A DNA stretch of 5,282 bases from an uncultured Sediminibacterium sp. (GTDB lineage: Bacteria > Bacteroidota > Bacteroidia > Chitinophagales > Chitinophagaceae): positions 1 through 5,282 of the forward strand of contig CALEST010000050.1 of NCBI GenBank assembly GCA_937907555.1, written 5' to 3'. Shown here piece by piece: positions 1 through 5,282 of this stretch. Each line of letters begins with the position of its first letter. The first letter of the stretch is position 1. A program made the translations under genes and the position numbers. The notes under the pieces were generated by a model, which worked only from the letters and a program-made list of their open reading frames with translations, made no database searches and was not told where the DNA came from.

Positions 1-568
1 CTGGCCGATTTATAAAATTAAACTGGGTACGCCTGATGATATAGGGATCATAAAAGCGCTAAGAGAAAAAACTGATGCTGTTTTCAGGGTGGATGCCAAT
101 GCTGGCTGGACTACTGAGGATGCAATTAGGCTGATTCCTGAATTGGCAGAATTAGGCGTGGAACTAGTTGAGCAACCATTGGCAAAAGAAAACTGGGAAG
201 GAATGCAACAGCTATATGCAACTTCATCACTTCCACTGATTGCTGATGAATCCTGTGTTAATGAAAAAGATGTAGCCAGGTGTGCAGGTTATTTTCACGG
301 AATCAATATTAAATTAACCAAGTGCAGTGGTATAACTCCGGCTAGGAGAATGATAAAGGAAGCAAGAGCACTGGGTATGAAAGTAATGATGGGTAGTATG
401 AATGAATCTGTGATTGGTTCAGCAGCCATTGCTCATTTCTTGCCACAGCTGGATTATGTGGATATGGATGGTCCCTTGTTACTTACTGAGTCCAATGCAA
501 AGGGAATAGCATACAATAATGGAAAAATTCAACTCACGGGTAAACCTGGCTTAGGCATTTTCTTTTAA
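1..568 (+). CDS. Dipeptide epimerase (L-Ala-D/L-Glu epimerase type), enolase superfamily, C-terminal part
   Basis: The gene is cut by the left edge. The readable frame begins at base 2 and gives 188 residues, about half of the 340-370 usual for the family; the N-terminal capping domain is missing. The visible part is the barrel domain of the muconate-lactonizing subgroup. It shows the first catalytic lysine motif KIK (fragment residues 5-7), metal ligands Asp31 (in VDAN), Glu57 (in VEQP) and Asp82 (in ADES), and the second catalytic lysine, Lys104, in NIKLTK. The late DMD motif (154-156, in DYVDMDGPLL) is typical of dipeptide epimerases, where the Asp residues contact the substrate amino group. 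The family interconverts L-Ala-L-Glu and L-Ala-D-Glu or related dipeptides, usually in recycling of peptidoglycan peptides in the cytoplasm. Exact substrate cannot be read from sequence. The GTG at 89 is internal (Val of VDAN), not the start. Its 3' end overlaps the Nudix gene on the opposite strand. No terminator is visible after the stop. Confidence 0.9.
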   Translation, partial: WPIYKIKLGTPDDIGIIKALREKTDAVFRVDANAGWTTEDAIRLIPELAELGVELVEQPLAKENWEGMQQLYATSSLPLIADESCVNEKDVARCAGYFHGINIKLTKCSGITPARRMIKEARALGMKVMMGSMNESVIGSAAIAHFLPQLDYVDMDGPLLLTESNAKGIAYNNGKIQLTGKPGLGIFF

Positions 569-1009
569 TAGTTTTACTACTACTTTATCAATCGGCAGTG
601 TCATGTCCTTTTCTGATAAAGTATCCAGCGGAATCCATCTGAATACTTCTGCCTCACCATTGGGGTCTTTTATCTGCTCTGGCTGAAATGAAAAAGGAAT
701 ATCAGTGGTAGGCAACAAGGCTGTATTGGCTGCGTGCACGCGATAATAAATAGATATAATCTGATCCTTCTGGTTAAATGCGGAAATCTGAAAAAAATCA
801 GTAGTGTAAAAATGCTCGCCGATACTAACTTCCATTCCCGTCTCTTCTCTGAACTCTCGCTGTAAACAGTCTCTGGTTCCTTCTCCGAATTCCAATCCGC
901 CACCAGGGAGTTTGGTAATATAAGCCCCTCTGATAAATTCATCGGTTACCAGTAAGCGCTGGTATTGATCAATTAGAATTCCGTAAACACGTAAATTAAA
1001 AAGAGGCAT
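551..1009 (-). CDS. Nudix hydrolase
   Basis: This 152-residue protein is a single Nudix domain of normal length. The Nudix box is complete at residues 37-59 and fits G-x5-E-x7-R-E-U-x-E-E-x-G-U exactly (Gly37, Glu43, Arg51-Glu52, Glu55-Glu56, Gly58). The three glutamates in the REFREE part of the box are the expected Mg2+ ligands. The family cleaves nucleoside diphosphates linked to another group, such as oxidised dNTPs, ADP-ribose or nucleotide sugars. Nothing outside the box lets me pick a substrate. The ATG at 1009 starts three bases after the corA stop, so this is the last gene of the leftward operon and is probably translationally coupled. No Shine-Dalgarno sequence is visible. Its last 18 bases lie inside the 3' end of the convergent dipeptide epimerase gene. 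Confidence 0.92.
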   Translation of the reverse strand: MPLFNLRVYGILIDQYQRLLVTDEFIRGAYITKLPGGGLEFGEGTRDCLQREFREETGMEVSIGEHFYTTDFFQISAFNQKDQIISIYYRVHAANTALLPTTDIPFSFQPEQIKDPNGEAEVFRWIPLDTLSEKDMTLPIDKVVVKLLKENA

Positions 1010-1012
1010 TTT

Positions 1013-1951
1013 TTAAAACCATTTTTTCTTATAAAAATATCCTCCGATGATGATGGAAACACAGAGAGAAATAATAACAGGAATATAGAATGCATGATTA
1101 GAATGCTGGTAAGGAATATCTACGTTCATGCCATAAATACTGGTTACCAAAATGGGCAACGATAGAATAATGGTAATGGAAGTTAATCGCTTCATTACAT
1201 TGTTCAGATTGTTGCTGATGATACTGGCAAATGCGTCCATCGTGCTGCTTAGGATATTGGTATAAATATTTGCCATTTCAAGTGCCTGACTTGTATCTAC
1301 AATTAAATCCTGCAGAAATTCTCTTTCGTCTTCATTTAAGCCAAGGAAATTGGTTCTTTCCAGTTTCATCATCAGCATTTCATTGCTTCTTAAAGCGGTT
1401 ACAAAATAAACCAGGCTTTTCTGTACACGCATTAGTTTTAACAAGTCTACATTACTATTGCTATCGTATAAGCTTTGCTCGTACTGATTTCTGTTGTGAT
1501 TGATTTCTTTCAGATAATCCAGAAAAGTCTGTACTACTTTTTCAAATACTTTCAATACCATCATATTTCTCTTGTCCGGATGTCTTTTCTGAAAAGTATT
1601 CAGGAATTTTTTGATGGCACCATTATCAAAAGAGTTAACAGTGATAATTTGGTTATGTGTAAGAATGATACAGATAGGTATGGTAATATAAAATGCATCG
1701 GAATCATTAAAGGAGTTATTCTCAGTTGGCGTTTTGATGATAATGATTTTAACATTGTCCTCCATTTCAAAACGGGGGCGTTCATCAATATCCAGGGAAT
1801 CTCTTAAAAATTCAATGGGAATTTCCAGTTCTTCACTTAATTCTACAAACTCTTCTTCTTTAAATGGCGGTACCAGATTTACCCAGACCCCCTGATCGGC
1901 TTTTTGAATCTCAATGGTCTGACCGTCAATATTTTTAAAGTATTGAATCAT
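1013..1951 (-). CDS. corA: CorA family magnesium/divalent cation transporter
   Basis: The product is a 312-residue inner-membrane channel of the CorA/MIT family, which works as a pentamer carrying Mg2+ (in some members Co2+, Ni2+ or Zn2+). The long soluble N-terminal part (about 1-250) matches the cytoplasmic funnel and includes a long helical stretch from about 130 to 250. Two membrane segments close the protein: about 256-273 and 287-307. The first ends in the diagnostic YGMN (Gly274-Met275-Asn276), the selectivity motif. The loop after it (residues 277-286, VDIPYQHSNH) differs from the acidic MPEL loop of classical CorA. The tail KKKWF is basic, as expected for a cytoplasmic C-terminus. 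The ATG lies four bases after the dapF stop and the Nudix gene follows after three bases, so co-transcription is very likely. Family assignment is firm; the ion carried is inferred from the family. Confidence 0.92.
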   Translation of the reverse strand: MIQYFKNIDGQTIEIQKADQGVWVNLVPPFKEEEFVELSEELEIPIEFLRDSLDIDERPRFEMEDNVKIIIIKTPTENNSFNDSDAFYITIPICIILTHNQIITVNSFDNGAIKKFLNTFQKRHPDKRNMMVLKVFEKVVQTFLDYLKEINHNRNQYEQSLYDSNSNVDLLKLMRVQKSLVYFVTALRSNEMLMMKLERTNFLGLNEDEREFLQDLIVDTSQALEMANIYTNILSSTMDAFASIISNNLNNVMKRLTSITIILSLPILVTSIYGMNVDIPYQHSNHAFYIPVIISLCVSIIIGGYFYKKKWF

Positions 1952-1955
1952 TTTA

Positions 1956-2756
1956 TTACACTTTAGGAGTACCGTTTAAATCAATTGTTCCCTTGAATAC
2001 CAGTTCCGCTGGCCCACATAACCATATATTCTGATAATTTTCCTTTCCCTTTTTCTCAAATTCAACTGCAAGATTCCCACCTTTGGTTTTGATTTTTATG
2101 GTTTGTTGAAGATCGTCATTTCCCAAAGACACCGTTAGAGCAGCGGCTGTAACACCTGTGCCGCAACTGTAGGTTTCATCTTCAACCCCACGTTCATAGG
2201 TTCTGACGTAGAGTGTACCTTCCTTTAGTTTTTCAATAAAGTTTACGTTGATCCCTTTTTCATTGTACTCCTTATTGTATCTGACTTTTTTTCCCTCAGC
2301 TACTACGTCAAATTCTTCCAGATTATTTACTTCTTGCACATAATGAGGGGATCCGGTATTGATGGTGCAAGCTGCAGGCAGCTGAGTGATGCTGTTAACA
2401 TCAATCATTTTTAATTTAACCCAGCCATTCTCCATTAGAACCGCTTCGTGTAAGCCATCTGAGGCAATGAATCTATATTTTTCCTTTATAATTCCCATAT
2501 CATGGGCAAATTGGGTCAGGCATCTTCCGCCATTACCGCACATACTGCCTTCGGCACCATCCGCATTGTAATATTTCATTTCAAAATCGTAGCCGTCCTT
2601 GTTATTCAGCAGCATTAATCCATCTGCCCCAATGCCAAATCTTCTATGGCATAAAAAAGCTATTTCTTTCTGATTGAGTTGAATATGATTATTTCTGTTA
2701 TCGAGTATAACAAAGTCATTACCCGTTCCCTGGTATTTGTAGAACTCTAAATGCAT
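1956..2756 (-). CDS. dapF: Diaminopimelate epimerase
   Basis: DapF converts LL-diaminopimelate to the meso form, the penultimate step of lysine synthesis by the DAP route and the source of meso-DAP for peptidoglycan. The enzyme is cytoplasmic and cofactor-free. At 266 residues it has normal length. The N-terminal signature KYQGTGNDFVILDNR (residues 7-21) is intact. Both catalytic cysteines are present: Cys73 in AEGSMCGNGGRC, and Cys198 in the second-lobe motif ETYSCGTGVTAAA. The two-lobe fold with one cysteine per lobe is characteristic. The chosen ATG puts the signature near the N-terminus as in homologues. It lies downstream of the four-helix-bundle gene (36-base gap) and four bases upstream of corA. 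No lysine-biosynthesis partner is adjacent, which is common for dapF. I see no defects. Confidence 0.97.
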   Translation of the reverse strand: MHLEFYKYQGTGNDFVILDNRNNHIQLNQKEIAFLCHRRFGIGADGLMLLNNKDGYDFEMKYYNADGAEGSMCGNGGRCLTQFAHDMGIIKEKYRFIASDGLHEAVLMENGWVKLKMIDVNSITQLPAACTINTGSPHYVQEVNNLEEFDVVAEGKKVRYNKEYNEKGINVNFIEKLKEGTLYVRTYERGVEDETYSCGTGVTAAALTVSLGNDDLQQTIKIKTKGGNLAVEFEKKGKENYQNIWLCGPAELVFKGTIDLNGTPKV

Positions 2757-2792
2757 GTTGCAATTTAGGTTGAAATGGGGAAGTATCAGCGT

Positions 2793-3155
2793 TTAATTGC
2801 GATGACCTGTCTGTATATTCAATTCACAGATAGCCAAAATCTGGTCCATGAATTTGCTGAGTTCTGCTAAATCAGCTTCATTAAAATGTCCTAATCTGAT
2901 AGACATTTTCATTTGCGTAATCAATTCGGCGTAACTCTTGATAAAATGAGCAGACTGCCACTTAAGTGATGGTTTTGTCTGCGCATCTGCAATAGCTGAA
3001 ACGCGATTGCAAACAATGATGATAGTCTTTCTTAGTTGAGCGGATAATACAAAACGTTGTTGTACGGGAAGTTTGCAGGTAAGCTGATATACTTCCTTGG
3101 CAGCCAGAATGGAATGCTGATAAATGGATATTTCCTGCTTTGTATTTTCAGACAT
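2793..3155 (-). CDS. Divergent four-helix-bundle protein (S23/Avd-like family)
   Basis: This is a 120-residue, mostly helical, soluble protein with no signal peptide or membrane segment. It follows the pattern of the four-helix-bundle proteins common in Bacteroidota: an N-terminal helix with AKEVYQLTCKLP (residues 19-30), then a second helix with LSAQLRKTIIIVCNR (37-51), a third helix with FIKSYAELITQMKMSIRLGHF (71-91), and a last helix DLAELSKFMDQILAICELN (95-113). In typical members the second helix reads SQLRRA...NIAEG; here NIAEG is replaced by CNRVSAIADA, so this copy is divergent. Known relatives include proteins encoded by insertions in 23S rRNA genes and the Avd protein of diversity-generating retroelements, but there is no reverse transcriptase or rRNA here. 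Cellular role is unknown. The gene sits between the phosphorylase and dapF with gaps of 39 and 36 bases. Confidence 0.75.
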   Translation of the reverse strand: MSENTKQEISIYQHSILAAKEVYQLTCKLPVQQRFVLSAQLRKTIIIVCNRVSAIADAQTKPSLKWQSAHFIKSYAELITQMKMSIRLGHFNEADLAELSKFMDQILAICELNIQTGHRN

Positions 3156-3159
3156 TAAT

Positions 3160-3167
3160 CAAATTTA
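3160..3167 (-). promoter_or_regulatory. Possible Bacteroidota -7 box just ahead of the four-helix-bundle gene
   Basis: Read on the minus strand, TAAATTTG fits the Bacteroidota -7 consensus TAnnTTTG at every defined base. Nineteen bases upstream is a T-run (TTTT) that only partly fits the -33 element TTTG. The box ends four bases before the ATG at 3155, so a transcript from here would be nearly leaderless. It may be a chance match in AT-rich spacer; the gene can also be served by read-through from the phosphorylase gene. Confidence 0.25.
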
Positions 3168-3194
3168 CTATCTAAAAATGGCCTGAAAAAATAT

Positions 3195-4073
3195 TTATTG
3201 CATTTTAGACAATATTTCCAGGCTTTTTACGATTAGGGATTCCACTGCTTTCCCTCCGTCTTTACTGAAACTATGTTGAACGCGATTGGCTACTATAACA
3301 CTAAGGCTTAGGCAGTTATGATTAAGTAATTTTCCTAATCCATACATAGCACTGGTTTCCATCTCAAAATTGGTGATGCGGTGATTCCCGTAACTAAAAC
3401 TGGTTAATTGTGGAATCAGGTTGGGAAATTGCAATGGTAAGCGTAAAATTCTTCCCTGTGGACCATAAAATCCGGGACAGGTAACGGTGATGCCGTGATA
3501 AAACCCTTCCACGAATTCCTTTAGAACACTGGCTGAAGCAGAAGCCATATAAGGCTTTACGCCATTACTGCCCAATTGTGTGTGGGTTTCAAATGCATTT
3601 AAAATCTGTAGTTCTTCTTCATTATTCTGCTGCTTGTAGAAATGAAGCAGATTATCTACTCCAAGCCCATGTGTGCTGGCTACAAAGCTATCAACCGGAA
3701 TATCAGCCTGCAAAGCACCTGAAGTCCCCATTCTAACAATGGTCAGTTTGCTTAATGATGGCTTGATTGTTCTGGTGCTAAAATCAATATTGGCCAAAGC
3801 GTCCAGTTCGTTGAAAACAATATCAATATTGTCCGGGCCAATTCCGGTTGAAACAACGGAAAGTCTTTTCTTGCCAATGGTTCCGGTATGGGTTATGAAT
3901 TCTCTGTGCTCATACTTGCCCTCAATTTTGTCAAAATGTTTGCTTACTTCGGCTACTCTTCCCGGATCACCAACGGTAATAATTGTATTGGCCAGCTCTT
4001 CTGGCTTCACATTTAAATGATAAACCGCACCTCTGTCGTTAATGATCAATTCACTTTCAGCAATTCTGAGCAT
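3195..4073 (-). CDS. Nucleoside phosphorylase, uridine phosphorylase-like
   Basis: The 292-residue product belongs to the PNP/UDP phosphorylase family (NP-I fold), which splits nucleosides with phosphate into base and (deoxy)ribose-1-phosphate during salvage. Visible motifs in order: the phosphate-binding GDPGR (residues 35-39), RMGTSGA (114-120, with the phosphate-contacting Arg and Gly-Thr-Ser-Gly), FYGPQGR (202-208), and NFEMETSA (235-242), where Glu-Met-Glu contacts the ribose. FYGPQGR lines up by eye with FYPGQER of E. coli Udp, whose Gln and Arg hold the uracil ring, and VIVANR (259-264) resembles Udp VIVNR. This favours a pyrimidine, probably uridine, substrate over purine. About 30 residues precede GDPGR, a longer leader than in E. 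coli Udp. The ATG at 4073 is the only reasonable start. It is the first gene of the leftward run, divergent from tRNA-Cys. Family is firm; substrate is inferred. Confidence 0.88.
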   Translation of the reverse strand: MLRIAESELIINDRGAVYHLNVKPEELANTIITVGDPGRVAEVSKHFDKIEGKYEHREFITHTGTIGKKRLSVVSTGIGPDNIDIVFNELDALANIDFSTRTIKPSLSKLTIVRMGTSGALQADIPVDSFVASTHGLGVDNLLHFYKQQNNEEELQILNAFETHTQLGSNGVKPYMASASASVLKEFVEGFYHGITVTCPGFYGPQGRILRLPLQFPNLIPQLTSFSYGNHRITNFEMETSAMYGLGKLLNHNCLSLSVIVANRVQHSFSKDGGKAVESLIVKSLEILSKMQ

Positions 4074-4114
4074 AAAAATTAGATTAGACAGTAAAATTCG
4101 GGATTTCTTATTTA

Positions 4115-4128
4115 GAATTTTAAAATTC
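4115..4128. repeat. Perfect 14-base palindrome in the divergent control region
   Basis: GAATTTTAAAATTC reads identically on both strands and lies in the 88-base spacer between the phosphorylase start and tRNA-Cys. It ends 12 bases before the candidate tRNA -7 box, so it covers or abuts the region where a -33 element would be. It could be a regulator site. It is also composed almost wholly of A and T, so chance is a serious alternative. Confidence 0.4.
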
Positions 4129-4140
4129 CTTTCTTTCCGC

Positions 4141-4148
4141 TATTTTTG
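4141..4148 (+). promoter_or_regulatory. Candidate -7 promoter box for tRNA-Cys
   Basis: TATTTTTG fits the Bacteroidota -7 consensus TAnnTTTG at every defined base. It ends 13 bases before the first base of the tRNA, which leaves room for a start point around 4152-4155 and a short 5' leader. No clear TTTG -33 element is seen 19-21 bases upstream; that stretch is the AT palindrome. Confidence 0.5.
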
Positions 4149-4161
4149 CATCCCCAAACAA

Positions 4162-4232
4162 GGTCCTGTGGCCGAGTGGCTAGGCAGAGCTCTGCAAAAG
4201 CTTCTACAGCGGTTCGAATCCGCTCGGGACCT
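4162..4232 (+). tRNA. tRNA-Cys (anticodon GCA)
   Basis: A complete cloverleaf of 71 bases can be folded by hand. The acceptor stem 4162-4168 pairs with 4225-4231 in all seven positions, with one U-G pair. The D stem is three pairs (4171-4173 with 4183-4185) around a loop containing the conserved GG at 4178-4179. The anticodon stem 4187-4191/4199-4203 holds the loop CTGCAAA with anticodon GCA at 4194-4196, reading UGC and UGU cysteine codons. The variable loop is four bases (4204-4207). The T stem 4208-4212/4220-4224 closes the loop TTCGAAT. The discriminator base at 4232 is T (U73), the known identity base for cysteinyl-tRNA synthetase. CCA is not encoded and must be added by the CCA-adding enzyme. 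A terminator begins four bases downstream, so the gene appears to be a single-tRNA transcript. Confidence 0.96.
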
Positions 4233-4235
4233 CTT

Positions 4236-4269
4236 AAAGGGTTGTCATCTGACAGCCCTTTTTGTTTTT
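4236..4269 (+). terminator. Intrinsic terminator after tRNA-Cys
   Basis: Bases 4236-4247 pair with 4250-4261 in a 12-pair stem with one G-U pair and a nominal two-base loop (in practice the top pair opens to a four-base loop). The stem is GC-rich in its lower half (GGG/CCC) and is followed by a T-rich run, TTTTTGTTTTT, overlapping its 3' foot. The placement directly after the tRNA and the U-tract direction mark it as the tRNA terminator. It also separates the tRNA from the transporter gene downstream. Confidence 0.88.
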
Positions 4270-4281
4270 ATATAGTTGCCA

Positions 4282-4299
4282 TTTTGTAACTTTTGTAAC
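4282..4299 (+). repeat. Tandem 9-base direct repeat upstream of the TSUP gene
   Basis: TTTTGTAAC occurs twice head to tail (4282-4290 and 4291-4299). It lies in the 115-base spacer between the tRNA and the transporter ATG at 4348. Each copy contains TTTG, the Bacteroidota -33 element. From the first copy, 19 bases lead to TACCTTTT at 4306-4313, a near match to TAnnTTTG that lacks the final G. A second weaker -7 match, CATTTTTG, is at 4322-4329. Promoter part, activator site or chance duplication are all possible. Confidence 0.4.
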
Positions 4300-4347
4300 C
4301 ATCTTTACCTTTTTCATTCTCCATTTTTGTATTCTAAAATATATTCA

Positions 4348-5163
4348 ATGATCATACTAGGTTATTTATTGGCAGCTTTAGTAGGCATTTCACTGGGACT
4401 AATCGGAAGCGGGGGCTCAATTTTAACAGTACCTATTTTGGTATATATTATGGGGGTAGATCCTGTTCTGGCTACTGCTTATTCCTTATTTATTGTAGGT
4501 TCAACGGCACTAGTGGGTGGAATCCAGAGTGCTACTCAAAAAAGAGTTGATTTTAAAACCGTACTCATTTTTGGTATTCCATCAATAGTAGCAGTATATG
4601 CTACCCGTCTTTGGCTGGTTCCTTTGATTCCGAAAGAAGTGGCTAATATTGGTTCTATTGTAATTACCAAGCCTATTGCCCTTATGTTGCTTTTTGCTGT
4701 AGTAATGATACTGGCTTCTGTAAGTATGATAAAGCCCGGTAAGAAACAAGCGACTGATGAAAATTTGCCAATGCAATACAATTATCCAATGATTTTATTA
4801 GAAGGATCATTGGTAGGGGTCTTAACAGGTTTGGTAGGAGCAGGGGGAGGATTCTTAATTATTCCTGCATTGGTGATACTGGCAAAAATGCCAATGAAGC
4901 TGGCAGTAGGAACTTCTTTATTCATCATTGCGGCCAAATCTTTGATAGGATTTACTGGCGATTTGCAGGGAAGTGAAGTAATTGACTGGACTTTACTGTT
5001 AACCTTTACAGGGTTTGCTGTGGTGGGTATTTTCGCTGGAATCTTTTTATCAAAAAAAATCCCTGGTGAAAAACTAAAAACCGCATTTGGCTGGTTTGTT
5101 TTAATCATGGGTATTTACATCATAATTAAAGAATTATTGTTCCCTGCAGGCGGTGGGCACTAA
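4348..5163 (+). CDS. TSUP (TauE/SafE) family membrane transporter, probable sulfur oxyanion exporter
   Basis: The 271-residue product is almost entirely membrane-embedded, with about eight hydrophobic segments arranged as two homologous halves. The duplication is visible: GLIGSGGSIL (residues 17-26) matches GLVGAGGGFL (161-170), and LATAYSLFIVGSTALVGG (41-58) matches LAVGTSLFIIAAKSLIGF (185-202). These Gly-rich and SLF motifs are typical of the TSUP family, which moves sulfite, thiosulfate, sulfoacetate or other organosulfur anions across the inner membrane. A hydrophilic linker at 129-146 joins the halves. I chose the ATG at 4348 because it begins directly at the first membrane helix; the frame stays open to a TTG at 4276, but the extra 24 residues overlap the promoter and terminator region and do not look like family sequence. 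The gene has no visible Shine-Dalgarno sequence. The following partial gene resembles an MBL-fold/rhodanese enzyme, supporting a sulfur role. Substrate and direction are inferred. Confidence 0.9.
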   Translation: MIILGYLLAALVGISLGLIGSGGSILTVPILVYIMGVDPVLATAYSLFIVGSTALVGGIQSATQKRVDFKTVLIFGIPSIVAVYATRLWLVPLIPKEVANIGSIVITKPIALMLLFAVVMILASVSMIKPGKKQATDENLPMQYNYPMILLEGSLVGVLTGLVGAGGGFLIIPALVILAKMPMKLAVGTSLFIIAAKSLIGFTGDLQGSEVIDWTLLLTFTGFAVVGIFAGIFLSKKIPGEKLKTAFGWFVLIMGIYIIIKELLFPAGGGH

Positions 5164-5241
5164 TGCAACAAAAGTTACCAAACGCGAATTTTTCACAATT
5201 GATATTTGCACTATAAATTAAAAACTTAAAAACGAAACCAT

Positions 5242-5282
5242 ATGTTTTTTCAACACATTTACGACAAGAGTTTAGCACAAGC
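5242..5282 (+). CDS. N-terminus of a probable MBL-fold (metallo-beta-lactamase)/rhodanese-type hydrolase, cut by the window edge
   Basis: Only 13 full codons and two bases of the next are present, giving MFFQHIYDKSLAQ followed by Ala (GC-). This opening, with an aromatic strand, then YD, then LAQA, resembles the N-termini of Bacteroidota MBL-fold proteins that carry C-terminal rhodanese domains and act like persulfide dioxygenase/sulfurtransferase enzymes. The metal-binding HxHxDH and any rhodanese domain would be beyond the edge, so the call rests on recollection of family N-termini plus the TSUP neighbour, with which such genes are often paired. The 78-base spacer after the TSUP stop contains no hairpin. 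A weak -7-like GATATTTG at 5201-5208 could give it its own promoter, or it may be read through from the transporter. A different family remains possible. Confidence 0.55.
   Translation, partial: MFFQHIYDKSLAQ

Noticed and set aside
670..942. 90-residue minus-strand frame inside the Nudix gene
   Set aside because: It is an alternate frame of a gene with a complete Nudix box and carries no recognisable motif.
1475..1807. 110-residue plus-strand frame opposite corA
   Set aside because: It lies antisense to a clear CorA gene, with no start context and no protein family resemblance.
2793..3155. Diversity-generating retroelement, suggested by the Avd-like fold of the small protein
   Set aside because: There is no reverse transcriptase, no template/variable repeat pair and no target gene anywhere in the window.
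3673..4020. 115-residue plus-strand frame opposite the phosphorylase gene
   Set aside because: It is complementary to conserved motif-bearing codons of the phosphorylase and is a mirror of its codon pattern, not a gene.
4162..4232. tRNA gene as an integration site for a mobile element
   Set aside because: No integrase is present and I see no repeat of the tRNA 3' end downstream; the flanking genes look like ordinary chromosome.
4042..4275. Open 77-residue frame running through the tRNA region on the plus strand
   Set aside because: It reads across the phosphorylase start, the tRNA-Cys and the terminator stem, and has no protein-like features; the tRNA explains the sequence.
4276..4347. Upstream extension of the TSUP reading frame from a TTG start, adding 24 residues
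   Set aside because: The added peptide is not like family N-termini, and it covers the spacer holding the repeat and promoter-like boxes. The ATG at 4348 begins exactly at the first membrane helix.
4782..5108. 108-residue minus-strand frame opposite the TSUP gene
   Set aside because: It is antisense to the second half of a complete transporter and is rich in Pro/Lys from complementing Gly/Phe codons; no motif supports it.

Overview
The window looks like ordinary chromosome from a Bacteroidota bacterium, most likely near the Chitinophagaceae. The evidence is the low-to-moderate GC content, the absence of Shine-Dalgarno sequences ahead of almost every start, promoter-like boxes of the TAnnTTTG type, and the style of the proteins. 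This placement rests on reading alone. The window is densely coded, and no stretch over 300 bases lacks a gene.

Layout. A rightward gene entering from the left edge is the C-terminal half of a dipeptide epimerase of the enolase superfamily (1-568). It meets tail to tail, with an 18-base overlap, the end of a leftward run of five genes. In transcription order these are a uridine phosphorylase-like nucleoside phosphorylase (4073-3195), a small divergent four-helix-bundle protein (3155-2793), diaminopimelate epimerase dapF (2756-1956), a CorA-type divalent metal channel (1951-1013) and a Nudix hydrolase (1009-551). The last three are 3-4 bases apart and are almost certainly co-transcribed. The first two are spaced by 36-39 bases and probably belong to the same unit, though one possible internal promoter is noted.

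A short divergent control region (4074-4161) separates this run from a rightward tRNA-Cys(GCA) gene at 4162-4232, which is followed at once by a strong intrinsic terminator. After that come a TSUP (TauE/SafE) membrane transporter (4348-5163) and the first 14 residues of what resembles an MBL-fold/rhodanese sulfur-handling enzyme (from 5242, running off the right edge). These last two genes suggest a reactive-sulfur (persulfide/sulfite/thiosulfate) handling module.

How the genes relate. The leftward run mixes housekeeping functions: nucleoside salvage, lysine/peptidoglycan precursor synthesis, Mg2+ homeostasis and nucleotide clean-up. The truncated epimerase at the left may act in recycling peptidoglycan peptides, so it is loosely linked to dapF in theme, but the two are convergent and not co-transcribed. 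I see no phage, IS element, CRISPR array, toxin-antitoxin or defence module, and no convincing novel system. The findings are modest local observations.
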